NCBI RefSeq assembly: GCF_003627155.1
Contig: NZ_CP032621.1
Coordinates: 744,001-808,000, forward strand
Length of the DNA stretch: 64,000 nt
Source: Streptococcus gwangjuense
GTDB lineage: Bacteria; Bacillota; Bacilli; Lactobacillales; Streptococcaceae
Direction of reading: 5' to 3'
How positions within the stretch are numbered: position 1 is the first letter of the stretch; each line of letters opens with the position of its first letter. The notes under the pieces are model-generated. The model had not been told where the DNA came from, did no database searches, and worked only from the letters and a program-made list of their open reading frames with translations. Made by a program: the position numbers and the translations under genes. Below are positions 15,278 to 25,360 of this stretch, piece by piece.

Positions 15278-16567
15278 ATGGGATTATTTGACCGTCTATT
15301 CGGAAAAAAAGAAGAACCTAAAATCGAAGAAGTTGTAAAAGAAGCTCTAGAAAATCTTGATATGTCTGAAGATACTGAGCCTGCCCTTACAGAAGCTGAG
15401 GAAGTTTCTCAAGAAGAAGCAGAAGTTGAAAGTTCTGAAGAAGTTGCGCTCCAAGAAGAGGCAAATCAAGAGTCAGTTGAAGAAAGTCATGATCCAGAGC
15501 CAGTTGTAGAGGTTAATCAAGAAGAAATAGAGGAATTTGCAAACTCAGAAGAAGTCGTAGAGGAAGAGAATTCTGAACATGAAGAAGCTCTTGAAGAAAA
15601 TAGTTCTGAAGTGCTTGAAGCAGAAAGACCTCAAGCAGAAGAAACTGTTCAGGAAAAATATGACCGTAGTCTTAAGAAAACTCGTACAGGCTTCGGTGCC
15701 CGCTTGAATGCCTTCTTTGCCAATTTTCGCTCTGTTGACGAAGAATTTTTCGAGGAACTGGAAGAATTGCTGATCATGAGTGACGTTGGTGTCCAAGTCG
15801 CTTCTAACTTAACAGAGGAGCTACGCTACGAAGCCAAGATTGAAAATGCCAAGAAACCGGACGCACTTCGTCGTGTCATCATTGAGAAATTGGTTGAGCT
15901 TTATGAAAAGGATGGCAACTACGATGAAAGTATCCACTTCCAAGATGGCTTGACAGTCATGCTCTTTGTTGGTGTTAATGGTGTTGGGAAAACAACTTCT
16001 ATCGGGAAACTAGCTCACCGCTATAAACAAGCTGGTAAGAAGGTCATGTTGGTTGCGGCAGATACCTTCCGTGCAGGTGCAGTAGCCCAGCTTGCTGAAT
16101 GGGGCCGTCGTGTGGACGTTCCAGTTGTGACTGGACCTGAGAAAGCTGACCCAGCCAGTGTGGTCTTTGATGGAATGGAACGTGCCGTGGCTGAAGGTAT
16201 TGATATTCTCATGATTGATACAGCAGGTCGTCTGCAAAACAAAGAAAACTTAATGGCTGAATTGGAAAAGATTGGTCGTATCATCAAACGCGTAGTGCCA
16301 GAAGCTCCGCATGAAACCTTCTTGGCACTTGATGCATCAACAGGTCAAAACGCTCTTGTACAGGCCAAAGAATTTTCAAAAATTACTCCTGTTACAGGGA
16401 TTGTCTTAACCAAGATTGATGGAACTGCTCGAGGTGGTGTTGTTCTAGCCATTCGTGAAGAACTCAATATTCCTGTAAAATTGATTGGTTTTGGTGAAAA
16501 AACCGATGATATTGGTGAGTTTAACTCAGAAAACTTTATGAAAGGTCTCTTGGAAGGCTTAATTTAA
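15278..16567 (+). CDS. ftsY: Signal recognition particle receptor FtsY
   Basis: A 429-aa SRP receptor GTPase that docks SRP-ribosome complexes at the membrane. Residues 1 to about 125 form a very acidic, Glu-rich A domain of variable sequence. The NG domain follows. The P-loop GVNGVGKTT is at residues 232-240, DTAGR at about 314-318, TKIDGTARGG at about 378-387, and the C-terminal GFGEKTDDIGEFN closes the fold. AAAGGAG precedes the ATG. It is the last gene of the three-gene unit and is followed by a strong terminator shared with zwf. Confidence 0.97.
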   Translation: MGLFDRLFGKKEEPKIEEVVKEALENLDMSEDTEPALTEAEEVSQEEAEVESSEEVALQEEANQESVEESHDPEPVVEVNQEEIEEFANSEEVVEEENSEHEEALEENSSEVLEAERPQAEETVQEKYDRSLKKTRTGFGARLNAFFANFRSVDEEFFEELEELLIMSDVGVQVASNLTEELRYEAKIENAKKPDALRRVIIEKLVELYEKDGNYDESIHFQDGLTVMLFVGVNGVGKTTSIGKLAHRYKQAGKKVMLVAADTFRAGAVAQLAEWGRRVDVPVVTGPEKADPASVVFDGMERAVAEGIDILMIDTAGRLQNKENLMAELEKIGRIIKRVVPEAPHETFLALDASTGQNALVQAKEFSKITPVTGIVLTKIDGTARGGVVLAIREELNIPVKLIGFGEKTDDIGEFNSENFMKGLLEGLI

Positions 16568-16575
16568 TCAGAAGC

Positions 16576-16613
16576 AAAAATCCTGCAAGGCATAAACTTG
16601 CAGGATTTTTTTT
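16576..16613. terminator. Bidirectional terminator between ftsY and zwf
   Basis: A 14-bp inverted repeat AAAAATCCTGCAAG/CTTGCAGGATTTTT with a 7-nt loop, followed by further T residues. Its right edge reaches the zwf stop codon. Confidence 0.9.
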
Positions 16614-18099
16614 ATTCTAAACGACCATCTTGACGGTAGGCGATATCTGGTTGCCAAGTCCATTTGGCACCAAATTTTTCAAGTAAGTCAAAGCTGGCTT
16701 GAGGTCCCATGCTTCCAGCTTTATAGTCATGAAGCGGGGCACCATTTTCAGCCCAGAGCTCTTCGATACGGTCAATCAATTTCCATGATGCACCAACTTC
16801 ATCCCAGTGGCTAAAGTTAGTTGAGTTGTTATTTAAGACATCATAAATCAATTTCTCGTATGGTTCTGGAGACGCACCAGTTGCGGTCGCATCTGTACGG
16901 TAATCAAGTGAGTTAGGGGCCAAATTGAATTCTTCTCCTACTTGCTTCCCATTTAGGCTAAGAGAGAAACCTTCTGTTGGTTGGATATAGATAGTCAAAA
17001 TGTTAGGAGCAAGTGGTTCTCCAAATATAGAGTCCATTTGTTTAAAGACGATGTTGACATGAGTTCCTTTTTCAGTCAGTCGTTTACCAGTACGGAAGAA
17101 GAAAGGAACACCACGGAATCGATCGCTGTCTACAAAGAAGGCACCAGATGCAAAAGTTTCAGTTGTTGATTCTGGATTTACATTTGGCTCACTACGATAA
17201 GAGATGTATTTCATGCCATCAATCTTACCAGAGCGGTATTGACCACGGATAAAGTGCTCTTTAAGTTCTTCATCAGTTGGATGATAGAGGTTTTTAAAGA
17301 CCTTAATCTTTTCAGCACGAATTTCATCTTTTGTGAAACTTGCTGGTTTGTCCATGGCAAGGAGGGAAAGAAGTTGGAGCGTATGGTTCTGTACCATGTC
17401 GCGGAGGGCACCAGATTGGTCATAGTAGCCACCACGTTCTTCTACACCCAAGCGCTCCGCAAAGGTAATTTGAACATTGTCGATAAAGTCCTTGTTCCAA
17501 ACGTTTTCGAAAATAAGGTTGGCAAAGCGAACTGCAAAGATGCTTTGAATCATTTCCTTACCAAGATAATGGTCAATACGGAAAATTTGTTCTTCGTCAA
17601 ATGTTGCTAGGAGCTCGTCATTCAACTTGCTTGCAGTTGCGTAATCTGTACCAAATGGTTTTTCAACGATTAAGCGTTCAAAACCTTTACCATACACAAT
17701 GTTTTCAGACTTGAGGTGTTTGGCAATGGTTCCAAAGAACTGAGGCGCCATAGACAAGAAGAAGAGCTTGTTGTGTTCAGCTTGGTACTTGTCATTTAGT
17801 TCAGCCTGCAATTGACGCAAAGCAATGTAGTGTTCTGTATCGTTGACATCATGACTTTGATAGTAGAAGTGACTAGCGAACTCTTGAGCCTGTTCGGTAC
17901 TATCTGCCAAATCAAGGATGGATTCGACGACAACAGATTCAAAATATTCCTTGCTCCAAGGACGACGAGCAGTTCCAATGACTGCAAAGTGCTCGGAAAG
18001 ATTGCCGGATTTATATAGTCTAAAAAGGGAAGGGTAGAGCTTGCGTTTAGCCAGGTCTCCACTCGCACCGAAAATTGTAACAATAACCTTAGATGACAT
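16612..18099 (-). CDS. zwf: Glucose-6-phosphate 1-dehydrogenase
   Basis: A 495-aa enzyme that makes 6-phosphogluconolactone and NADPH at the entry of the oxidative pentose phosphate pathway. The N-terminal dinucleotide site is GASGDLAKRKLYPSLF (residues about 10-25). The catalytic RIDHYLGKE lies near 174-182. The C-terminal region keeps the conserved substrate-binding RFRGVPFFFRTGK. The gene is monocistronic, with its own promoter near 18169-18196 and a terminator shared with ftsY. The ribosome-binding site before MSSKVIV is weak (AGGT). Confidence 0.97.
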   Translation of the reverse strand: MSSKVIVTIFGASGDLAKRKLYPSLFRLYKSGNLSEHFAVIGTARRPWSKEYFESVVVESILDLADSTEQAQEFASHFYYQSHDVNDTEHYIALRQLQAELNDKYQAEHNKLFFLSMAPQFFGTIAKHLKSENIVYGKGFERLIVEKPFGTDYATASKLNDELLATFDEEQIFRIDHYLGKEMIQSIFAVRFANLIFENVWNKDFIDNVQITFAERLGVEERGGYYDQSGALRDMVQNHTLQLLSLLAMDKPASFTKDEIRAEKIKVFKNLYHPTDEELKEHFIRGQYRSGKIDGMKYISYRSEPNVNPESTTETFASGAFFVDSDRFRGVPFFFRTGKRLTEKGTHVNIVFKQMDSIFGEPLAPNILTIYIQPTEGFSLSLNGKQVGEEFNLAPNSLDYRTDATATGASPEPYEKLIYDVLNNNSTNFSHWDEVGASWKLIDRIEELWAENGAPLHDYKAGSMGPQASFDLLEKFGAKWTWQPDIAYRQDGRLE

Positions 18100-18168
18100 C
18101 TAGCTACCTAATTTCTATTTTTATTCCTAGTCTTGCTAGGTATGAGGAAACCTCATTTCATAAACTTA

Positions 18169-18196
18169 ATTCTAACATAATTTTCCGAAAAATCAA
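18169..18196 (-). promoter_or_regulatory. Promoter of zwf
   Basis: TTGATT (18191-18196), a 16-bp spacer and TGT-TAGAAT (extended -10, 18169-18177) on the minus strand. The leader of about 60 nt contains two short hairpins (CCTAG/CTAGG and GAGG/CCTC). Confidence 0.65.
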
Positions 18197-18212
18197 AAAA
18201 TCCAATACGAGA

Positions 18213-18245
18213 TAGAAAAAAACTGCAAGGAAATCCTTACAGTTT
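18213..18245 (-). terminator. Terminator of the amino acid ABC operon
   Basis: A 12-bp stem with one mismatch (18220-18231 with 18234-18245). On the minus strand it is followed by a T-run. Confidence 0.75.
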
Positions 18246-18249
18246 GCGT

Positions 18250-18990
18250 TTAGACGTTTAAGACCTTGTCCAAGAACTCTTTCAGACGAGGGTGTTGAGG
18301 GTTGTCAAAGATTTGATCAGGTGTTCCGTCTTCAAGGAACTCGCCATCTGCAGTAAAGATAACGCGGTTGGCAACCTGACGGGCAAATCCCATCTCATGG
18401 GTTACGATGATCATGGTCATACCTTGCTCAGCCAATTCCTTCATAACGTTTAGTACGTCTCCGACCATCTCAGGGTCAAGAGCGGAAGTTGGCTCATCAA
18501 AGAGCATGATATCAGGATTCATGGCGAGTCCACGAGCGATAGCCACACGTTGTTTTTGACCACCTGATAGGCTATCTGGATTAGCATTAGCTTTATCTGC
18601 TAGCCCAACCTTGTCAAGCAATTCCATTCCCAATTTCTCAGCTTCTTCCTTAATCATCAACTTGTGCTCAATAGGAGCAAAGGTGATATTGTCCAATACA
18701 GACATATGAGGGAAGAGGTTGAAGTGTTGGAACACCATTCCGATATTTTCACGAACGTGGTCAACGTTGGTTGTTTTTTCAGTTAAGTCATAACCGTTCA
18801 CAGTGATGTGACCACTCGTAACTTCTTCTAGAAGGTTGAGGCTACGAAGGAAAGTTGACTTACCAGAACCTGAAGGACCGATGATACAAACAACATCTCC
18901 TTCATAGAACTTAGTCGTAATTCCTTTTAAAACTTCATTTTTTCCATAGTGCTTGTGTAAATCATTTACATCAATTTTTAATTTTGCCAT
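18250..18990 (-). CDS. glnQ: Polar amino acid ABC transporter ATPase (GlnQ type)
   Basis: A 246-aa ATPase of the polar amino acid uptake family. Walker [10 protein letters not shown] is at about residues 38-46, the signature LSGGQKQR at about 142-149 and Walker [15 protein letters not shown] at about 163-176. Its ATG overlaps the stop of the binding-protein/permease gene (TAATG), so the subunits are made together. By comparison with lactococcal GlnPQ the substrate is likely glutamine or glutamate. Specificity for this copy is inferred. Confidence 0.9.
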   Translation of the reverse strand: MAKLKIDVNDLHKHYGKNEVLKGITTKFYEGDVVCIIGPSGSGKSTFLRSLNLLEEVTSGHITVNGYDLTEKTTNVDHVRENIGMVFQHFNLFPHMSVLDNITFAPIEHKLMIKEEAEKLGMELLDKVGLADKANANPDSLSGGQKQRVAIARGLAMNPDIMLFDEPTSALDPEMVGDVLNVMKELAEQGMTMIIVTHEMGFARQVANRVIFTADGEFLEDGTPDQIFDNPQHPRLKEFLDKVLNV

Positions 18991-21155
18991 TAACGAATCC
19001 TCTTTTCTAAGCGTTTCGCCAGTCTAGTCAAAAGTGTGATAATTACAAGATAGAAGATAGCAAGGATTGCATACATCTTGAAACTTTGGTAGTTACGGGC
19101 GATGATAATCTTACCAGTTTGGAAGAGTTCAACCAAACCGATAGCAGATACGATGGTTGTATCTTTAAGAGCGATAACGAATTGGTTAACAAAGTTTGGC
19201 AACATCAATTTAGTTGCTTGTGGCAAGATAATCTTACGCATGGTTTTTCCATAAGAGATCCCCAAGCTTCGGCTGGCTTCCATTTGACCAACTGGAACAG
19301 CTTGAATACCACCACGAACGATTTCAGCAATATAAGCTGCTGCATTGAGTGAGAGGGCAATAGTACCAGCTACGAAGTCGTTAATTGGACTTTGTTGTCC
19401 TGTGATGGACTCGATGAAGTTTGGAATTCCCCAGAAGATGAAGGCTGCAAGAATCATCAAAGGAATACCACGGATAACGTCAACGAAAATCTCAGAGATT
19501 ACACGAAGAGATTTGTAGGGGCTAACACTAAACATACCGAAGATAATCCCGATAACAATGGCAATAGCAAATGAGATAAGAGCTAGAGCAAGAGTGATAC
19601 CAAGCCCGCTAAGGAGTTGTTTGTAGTTGTTTTGGAGCAAGCCCCAGATAGTTGTTTCATCAACAGTACTTGTTGATGAAGATGAAGATTCGCTAGCTAG
19701 GTATTTATCAAGAATCTTTTGGAATTCTCCGTTTGCTTTAAGGTTTGCAAGTCCGTTATTGAACATTTCAATCAATTCTGGATTTGCTCCTTTTTTAACG
19801 GCAAAGGCTGTTTCACCGATTGGAGTTCCAGGGATTGGTGTTTTCAATTTTTGACCTTGGCTGATAGAATATTTGAGAACAGGCTCATCATCCATAACCG
19901 CATCGATGGCACCAGTGTTTAAACTGTCATACATTGAAGAACCATCAGCGAAAGTTTTGATTTTGTAGCCGTATTTGCTTTGATTTTCAGTTAGGAAGGT
20001 TTGAGAAGCCGTTCCGTTTTTAACACCAACTGTCTTCCCTTTCAAATCTTCATAAGAAGCAATGGTACTTGATTCTTTGACACCAAGGATTGTATTGGCA
20101 GTGTAGTATGATTCTGAGAAGTCAAAAGTTGCCTTACGAGCATCTGTGACAGACATACCAGCAATGATACCATCTGCTTGACCAGCTTGGACAGCACTGA
20201 TAGCTGCATCAAAACCAGGATTGGTGATTTCAATTTCAAAGCCTTGATCTTTAGCGATTGCCTTAATCAAGTCCATATCAATACCAGTAAATTGGTTGCT
20301 TGAGTTTTGGAACACAAAAGGTGCAAAAGAAGAATCACTTGCAATGATGTATTTAGCTTTAACAGGAGTTGCTTTTAGACCAGTTGCAGTCGTTGTGGTT
20401 GGTACTGCTGAAGAAGATGATGCAGTCCATTTCTTGATGATTTTATCAAGACTACCATCTTTTTTCATTTCAGCCAATGCCTGGTTAAATTCAGTGACTA
20501 GGTGCTCGTATTTGCTTCCTTTTTTAACACCGAAAGCAAAACTTCCTACAGCTTCACCGTCCATTTCAATATGGAGGTCTTGACCTTGGTTGATGGCATA
20601 TTCGATAACAGGTTTGTCATCCATCATGGCATCGATGGCACCAGCACTCAAGCTGTTGTTCATCAAATCACTAGTGTCAAATGTTTTAATAGTAAAGCCG
20701 TATTTATCTTTGATTGTTTCAAGAAAACGTTGAGCAGCAGTTCCGTTTTTAACACCAACGGTTTTGCCAGTTAATTGGTCATATTTACTAATCTTGTGTG
20801 CCTTTGTAGTTGCAATGACAACTTTTGTATCATAGTAAGTATCAGACATGGTGAAGACTTTTTCACGTTCTTTAGTTTTTGTCATCCCTGCCATGATAGC
20901 GTCAGCTTGACCAGCTTGAACCGCATTGACCGCTGCATCAAATCCAGGATAGGACATCTGAATATTCCATCCTTTAATCTCTGCGACTTTGTTAATAATG
21001 TCAACATCAATTCCTTTATAAGTTTGATCTGAATCTTTAAACTCAAAAGGTGCATAGGCGGTATCAGACACAATCTTAATCGTCTCAGCTTTTGCAATAC
21101 CTAATGAGAAAATTGGGAATAAAATTAGCAAAAATGCTAGAAATTTTTTCTTCAT
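18990..21155 (-). CDS. glnP: Fusion of two substrate-binding domains and a permease (GlnP type)
   Basis: A 721-aa fusion. A signal peptide covers about residues 1-23. Binding domain 1 is about 25-250 and binding domain 2 about 262-487; each carries FAPF/YAPF-FK/Q and [20 protein letters not shown] type II periplasmic-binding motifs. A Ser-rich linker follows. The permease domain, about 505-721, has the EAA loop around [18 protein letters not shown]. Tandem binding domains fused to the membrane subunit are characteristic of lactic-acid-bacterial GlnP. The two domains are clearly similar to each other, so they arose by duplication, and in the lactococcal homologue they have different affinities. 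Confidence 0.93.
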   Translation of the reverse strand: MKKKFLAFLLILFPIFSLGIAKAETIKIVSDTAYAPFEFKDSDQTYKGIDVDIINKVAEIKGWNIQMSYPGFDAAVNAVQAGQADAIMAGMTKTKEREKVFTMSDTYYDTKVVIATTKAHKISKYDQLTGKTVGVKNGTAAQRFLETIKDKYGFTIKTFDTSDLMNNSLSAGAIDAMMDDKPVIEYAINQGQDLHIEMDGEAVGSFAFGVKKGSKYEHLVTEFNQALAEMKKDGSLDKIIKKWTASSSSAVPTTTTATGLKATPVKAKYIIASDSSFAPFVFQNSSNQFTGIDMDLIKAIAKDQGFEIEITNPGFDAAISAVQAGQADGIIAGMSVTDARKATFDFSESYYTANTILGVKESSTIASYEDLKGKTVGVKNGTASQTFLTENQSKYGYKIKTFADGSSMYDSLNTGAIDAVMDDEPVLKYSISQGQKLKTPIPGTPIGETAFAVKKGANPELIEMFNNGLANLKANGEFQKILDKYLASESSSSSTSTVDETTIWGLLQNNYKQLLSGLGITLALALISFAIAIVIGIIFGMFSVSPYKSLRVISEIFVDVIRGIPLMILAAFIFWGIPNFIESITGQQSPINDFVAGTIALSLNAAAYIAEIVRGGIQAVPVGQMEASRSLGISYGKTMRKIILPQATKLMLPNFVNQFVIALKDTTIVSAIGLVELFQTGKIIIARNYQSFKMYAILAIFYLVIITLLTRLAKRLEKRIR

Positions 21156-21184
21156 TTTTAGTCTCCTTTTCCGAATATTTTCCC

Positions 21185-21213
21185 ATTATATCAGAAAAAA
21201 CTAAAAAATGCAA
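21185..21213 (-). promoter_or_regulatory. Promoter of the amino acid ABC operon
   Basis: TTGCAT (21208-21213), a 17-bp spacer and TGA-TATAAT (21185-21193) on the minus strand, 30 nt before the ATG. Confidence 0.75.
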
Positions 21214-21266
21214 ATCTAGGGGCTTTTATGTTAGAAGATATAACATAAAAGTCCTTTGTTTCTTTA

Positions 21267-21294
21267 TTGAATTGCTACTATAAAGTGCTATAAT
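21267..21294 (+). promoter_or_regulatory. Promoter of the CPBP protease gene
   Basis: TTGAAT (21267-21272), a 16-bp spacer and TATAAT (21289-21294), 34 nt before the ATG. Confidence 0.7.
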
Positions 21295-21328
21295 AATGGT
21301 ATATAATAGAAGAAAAGAGGACAGGCAT

Positions 21329-22282
21329 ATGAAGAACAAAAGAATATTTAAAGACTTCCAAGCTTCAAAAATGAGTTTAAACATTTACACAAGCCCCTTG
21401 TTAGCCTTTGTTTTTGTCTTCATAGGAGAGTTTGTGGCTTATACTTTATATGGTATTAGTTTGTTAGCTCTCGTCGGACTTGCTAGAAATTTTGGAGAAG
21501 CTGGTCAAAATCTTGCAAGCTACTTACAGACCTTGCAACAGAGCTTGACGGATAAAACAAGTGATTTTCATTTAATTTTAGAATTGCTGGCCTTTGGTTT
21601 TATTCTCAACACAGTGTTCAGATGGACTGGAAAAGTTGAGAAAAGACCTATTCGAACTTTGGGATTTTATAGAGAAAATTTCCTCAGCAGTCTTCTGAAA
21701 GGTTTTGGGCTAGGTCTGGCACTTTTTCTTCTTACTTTGTTAGGTTTAGTGGCCTTGGGGCAGTATCATTTTGAGTCTATTCACTTGAATCCTTACTCGC
21801 TTGTCTTTGTTGTCTTTACTATCCCATTTTGGATTTTACAGGGGACAGCAGAAGAAGTGGTTTCCCGTGCATGGCTCCTTCCTCAATTGGCATCAAGAAC
21901 TAATTTAAAACTTGCTGTTCTTATATCTAGCCTATTCTTTACCCTGCTTCATATGGGGAATTCTGGTCTAACACCTCTATCTCTAATGAATCTCTTCTTA
22001 TTCGGAGTTGCCATGTCACTTTATCTCCTCAAAACAGATACAGTTTGGGGGGTAGCAGGTATTCATGGCGCTTGGAATTTTGCTCAGGGCAATCTCTTTG
22101 GGATTTTAGTTAGTGGTCAGCCGTCAGGAACGTCATTGATGACCTTTTTACCACAAGGCAATCAAGGCTGGCTATCAGGTGGATCTTTTGGTATTGAGGG
22201 TTCCATCATGACAAGTCTGGTCTTACTACTGCTGATTGTCTATCTCGCCTATCAATTAAAGAAAGAAAATGAAAGGATGTGA
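21329..22282 (+). CDS. CPBP family intramembrane glutamic endopeptidase
   Basis: A 317-aa polytopic membrane protein of the CPBP (CAAX protease and bacteriocin-processing) family. The family motifs are all present: EExxxR as EEVVSR at residues 175-180, FxxxH as FTLLH at about 207-211, and HxxxN as HGAWN at about 254-258. MKNKRIFKDF is taken as the start because AGAGGA lies upstream. Eight or so hydrophobic helices are visible. In lactic acid bacteria related proteins confer bacteriocin immunity or process peptides. No bacteriocin gene is adjacent, so the role is open. Confidence 0.87.
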   Translation: MKNKRIFKDFQASKMSLNIYTSPLLAFVFVFIGEFVAYTLYGISLLALVGLARNFGEAGQNLASYLQTLQQSLTDKTSDFHLILELLAFGFILNTVFRWTGKVEKRPIRTLGFYRENFLSSLLKGFGLGLALFLLTLLGLVALGQYHFESIHLNPYSLVFVVFTIPFWILQGTAEEVVSRAWLLPQLASRTNLKLAVLISSLFFTLLHMGNSGLTPLSLMNLFLFGVAMSLYLLKTDTVWGVAGIHGAWNFAQGNLFGILVSGQPSGTSLMTFLPQGNQGWLSGGSFGIEGSIMTSLVLLLLIVYLAYQLKKENERM

Positions 22283-22299
22283 CTTCGGTCCGTCCTTTT
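22272..22299 (+). terminator. Terminator with a UUCG tetraloop after the CPBP gene
   Basis: The outer stem AAAGGA/TCCTTT and inner stem GAC/GTC are capped by a TTCG tetraloop. A T-rich tail follows. The hairpin includes the CPBP stop codon. Confidence 0.75.
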
Positions 22300-22321
22300 C
22301 TTCGTGAAAATGCTACAAGTA

Positions 22322-22330
22322 TGCTAAAAT
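22322..22330 (+). promoter_or_regulatory. Extended -10 promoter of uvrB
   Basis: TGC-TAAAAT ends at 22330, 28 nt before the uvrB ATG, with AGAGAGGA between. No LexA- or DinR-type box is apparent. Confidence 0.55.
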
Positions 22331-22358
22331 AGGAATAGCACATCGAGAGAGGATTCTT

Positions 22359-24347
22359 ATGATCAATCGTATTACAGACAATCAATTTAAACTAGTATCA
22401 AAATATCAACCATCAGGAGACCAACCCCAAGCTATCGAGCAGTTGGTTGATAATATCGAGGGTGGAGAAAAAGCTCAGATTCTGATGGGGGCGACCGGAA
22501 CAGGGAAGACCTATACCATGAGTCAGGTCATTTCCAAAGTCAATAAACCAACTCTGGTTATTGCCCACAATAAAACTCTAGCAGGACAGCTCTATGGGGA
22601 GTTTAAGGAATTTTTCCCTGAAAATGCAGTTGAGTACTTTGTGTCTTACTATGATTATTACCAACCTGAGGCCTATGTCCCTTCCAGTGATACCTATATT
22701 GAAAAGGACAGCTCTGTCAATGACGAGATTGACAAACTCCGCCACTCAGCGACTTCAGCCCTTCTGGAGCGTAATGATGTTATTGTCGTTGCCTCAGTCT
22801 CTTGTATCTATGGTTTGGGTTCGCCCAAGGAATACGCTGATAGTGTCGTTAGTCTCCGTCCAGGTCTTGAAATTTCTCGTGATAAACTCTTAAATGACTT
22901 GGTCGATATTCAGTTTGAGCGAAATGATATTGATTTCCAACGTGGAAGATTTCGCGTTCGTGGGGATGTAGTGGAGATTTTCCCAGCCTCTCGTGATGAA
23001 CATGCCTTTCGAGTAGAATTCTTTGGAGATGAAATTGACCGTATTCGTGAAGTTGAGGCTCTGACAGGTCAGGTGTTGGGAGAAGTGGATCATTTGGCTA
23101 TTTTCCCAGCTACTCACTTTGTGACCAATGACGACCACATGGAAGTTGCCATTGCCAAGATTCAGGCCGAATTGGAGGAGCAACTAGCTATCTTTGAGAA
23201 GGAAGGTAAATTACTTGAAGCCCAACGTTTGAAACAGCGAACAGAGTACGATATCGAAATGTTGCGTGAGATGGGCTATACCAATGGGGTTGAAAATTAT
23301 TCTCGCCACATGGATGGACGTAGCGAAGGTGAGCCTCCTTATACCCTTCTCGACTTCTTCCCAGATGATTTTTTGATTATGATTGACGAGAGTCACATGA
23401 CTATGGGACAAATCAAGGGCATGTACAATGGAGACCGTTCGCGTAAAGAAATGCTAGTAAATTATGGTTTTCGTTTGCCGTCTGCTCTGGACAATCGTCC
23501 TCTTCGTCGTGAAGAGTTTGAAAGCCATGTCCATCAGATTGTCTACGTTTCAGCGACACCAGGTGATTATGAAAATGAACAAACTGAGACAGTGATTGAG
23601 CAAATTATTCGTCCGACAGGGCTATTGGATCCTGAGGTGGAAGTACGTCCGACCATGGGACAGATTGATGACCTCTTAGGTGAAATCAATGCCCGTGTTG
23701 AAAAGAACGAGCGAACCTTTATCACCACCTTGACCAAGAAAATGGCAGAAGACTTGACCGACTACTTCAAGGAAATGGGCATCAAGGTCAAGTACATGCA
23801 CTCGGATATCAAGACTTTAGAGCGGACAGAGATTATCCGTGACCTGCGCTTGGGTGTCTTTGATGTCTTGGTCGGAATTAACCTGCTCCGTGAAGGAATT
23901 GACGTTCCTGAAGTGAGCCTCGTAGCCATTCTTGATGCTGACAAGGAAGGTTTCCTTCGTAACGAACGTGGACTCATCCAGACCATTGGACGTGCCGCCC
24001 GTAACAGTGAAGGTCATGTAATCATGTATGCGGACACCGTTACTCAGTCTATGCAACGTGCTATCGATGAAACTGCTCGTCGTCGGAAAATCCAAATGGC
24101 CTATAATGAAGAGCATGGTATCGTACCACAGACAATCAAGAAAGAAATCCGTGACCTGATTGCTGTGACCAAGGCGGTTGCTAAGGAAGAAGACAAGGAA
24201 GTTGACATCAATAGCCTCAACAAACAAGAGCGCAAAGAACTTGTTAAGAAACTAGAAAAACAAATGCAAGAAGCCGTCGAAGTGCTTGACTTTGAACTAG
24301 CAGCTCAGATCCGTGATGTGATGTTGGAAGTCAAGGCGTTGGATTAG
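22359..24347 (+). CDS. uvrB: Excinuclease ABC subunit B
   Basis: A 662-aa damage-verification helicase of nucleotide excision repair. It receives DNA from UvrA and recruits UvrC. Walker A GATGTGKT is at about residues 44-51. The beta-hairpin region reads [15 protein letters not shown]. Helicase motifs include [18 protein letters not shown] and [14 protein letters not shown]-terminal UVR motif lies at about 620-655. The length is standard. The mutX gene follows after 22 nt and is probably co-transcribed. Confidence 0.98.
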   Translation: MINRITDNQFKLVSKYQPSGDQPQAIEQLVDNIEGGEKAQILMGATGTGKTYTMSQVISKVNKPTLVIAHNKTLAGQLYGEFKEFFPENAVEYFVSYYDYYQPEAYVPSSDTYIEKDSSVNDEIDKLRHSATSALLERNDVIVVASVSCIYGLGSPKEYADSVVSLRPGLEISRDKLLNDLVDIQFERNDIDFQRGRFRVRGDVVEIFPASRDEHAFRVEFFGDEIDRIREVEALTGQVLGEVDHLAIFPATHFVTNDDHMEVAIAKIQAELEEQLAIFEKEGKLLEAQRLKQRTEYDIEMLREMGYTNGVENYSRHMDGRSEGEPPYTLLDFFPDDFLIMIDESHMTMGQIKGMYNGDRSRKEMLVNYGFRLPSALDNRPLRREEFESHVHQIVYVSATPGDYENEQTETVIEQIIRPTGLLDPEVEVRPTMGQIDDLLGEINARVEKNERTFITTLTKKMAEDLTDYFKEMGIKVKYMHSDIKTLERTEIIRDLRLGVFDVLVGINLLREGIDVPEVSLVAILDADKEGFLRNERGLIQTIGRAARNSEGHVIMYADTVTQSMQRAIDETARRRKIQMAYNEEHGIVPQTIKKEIRDLIAVTKAVAKEEDKEVDINSLNKQERKELVKKLEKQMQEAVEVLDFELAAQIRDVMLEVKALD

Positions 24348-24369
24348 AATATTACCTAAAGGAGAAAAT

Positions 24370-24837
24370 ATGTCCCGTTCCCAATTAACGATTTTAACAA
24401 ACATTTGTCTGATTGAAGATCTCGAAACCCAGCGCGTGGTTATGCAGTATCGCTCTCCTGAAACCAATCGCTGGTCTGGTTATGCCTTTCCAGGAGGTCA
24501 TGTAGAAAATGGTGAGGCTTTTGCGGAGTCTGTCATTCGTGAAATCTACGAAGAAACAGGGTTAACTATCCAAAATCCTCAACTTGTCGGCATTAAAAAT
24601 TGGCCTCTGGATACAGGCGGGCGCTATATCGTCTTTTGTTATAAGGCGACTGAGTTCTCTGGTACCCTTCGCTCTTCAGATGAAGGAGAAGTTTCTTGGG
24701 TGCAAAAAGACCAGATTCCAAACTTGGATCTGGCCTATGATATGTTACCATTGATGGAGATGATGGAAGCTCCTGACAAATCTGAATTTTTCTACCGCCA
24801 CCGTACAGAAGATGGCTGGGCGAAGAAAATCTTCTAG
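24370..24837 (+). CDS. mutX: Nudix hydrolase, 8-oxo-dGTP diphosphatase MutX type
   Basis: A 155-aa Nudix protein. The full Nudix box Gx5Ex7REUxEExGU spans Gly43-Leu65 (GGHVENGE... then REIYEETGL). It is very similar to pneumococcal MutX, which cleans 8-oxo-dGTP from the nucleotide pool and prevents A:T to C:G transversions. AAAGGAG precedes the ATG. It sits directly downstream of uvrB. Its last 4 nt overlap tail-to-tail with the convergent niaR gene. Confidence 0.92.
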   Translation: MSRSQLTILTNICLIEDLETQRVVMQYRSPETNRWSGYAFPGGHVENGEAFAESVIREIYEETGLTIQNPQLVGIKNWPLDTGGRYIVFCYKATEFSGTLRSSDEGEVSWVQKDQIPNLDLAYDMLPLMEMMEAPDKSEFFYRHRTEDGWAKKIF

Positions 24838-25349
24838 TCTTTTACTAAATAACCTAGCTGATCTAAGGCCTCCTCGATATAGTGGAGGTCTTGTTGTGTT
24901 TCGGCTTCAACTAGGTGGTAATGGATACCATCTGTTAATTCAGACAGAGGTCTAAAATCTGAATGCTCAACTTGTTCTAGAAAATGTTGCACATCTCTAC
25001 GACAAGACAGTTTCAGCAAGGTTTCAATTTCTCCATAGACGGGATGGTCAATCAAGGTATTTTGAACACGTCCACCATTATCAACGATAGCAAGGAGTTC
25101 TTGACCGATTTCTTCAACTTCATGTTTCACTTTGAAAAGTTTGTGAACATAAGGATTGGTTTCAACTTGCTTATAGACGTAGCCACGATTGGTGGATAGG
25201 ATAGGAGCGCCATCGGCTCTTAAAATTGCAATGTCCTGTACAATGACCTGGCGTGTAACATGAAAATGTTCAGCTAAACTTTGGCCATTGAGGGCTTTAG
25301 GAGTTTCTTTCAAGAGTTGGAGCAGAGCTTGTTTGCGATCTTTTGTCAT
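24834..25349 (-). CDS. niaR: Niacin-responsive transcription repressor NiaR
   Basis: A 171-aa regulator with an N-terminal winged HTH (about residues 8-60: SLAEHFHVTRQVIVQDIAILR) and a C-terminal 3H domain with conserved histidines (around residues 74, 100, 128 and 145-150). NiaR family members bind nicotinic acid and repress niacin uptake or NAD synthesis genes. The adjacent niaX gene, 11 nt upstream in the same operon, supports this. AAAAGGAA is the ribosome-binding site. Confidence 0.9.
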   Translation of the reverse strand: MTKDRKQALLQLLKETPKALNGQSLAEHFHVTRQVIVQDIAILRADGAPILSTNRGYVYKQVETNPYVHKLFKVKHEVEEIGQELLAIVDNGGRVQNTLIDHPVYGEIETLLKLSCRRDVQHFLEQVEHSDFRPLSELTDGIHYHLVEAETQQDLHYIEEALDQLGYLVKD

Positions 25350-25360
25350 AGCTTTTCCTT

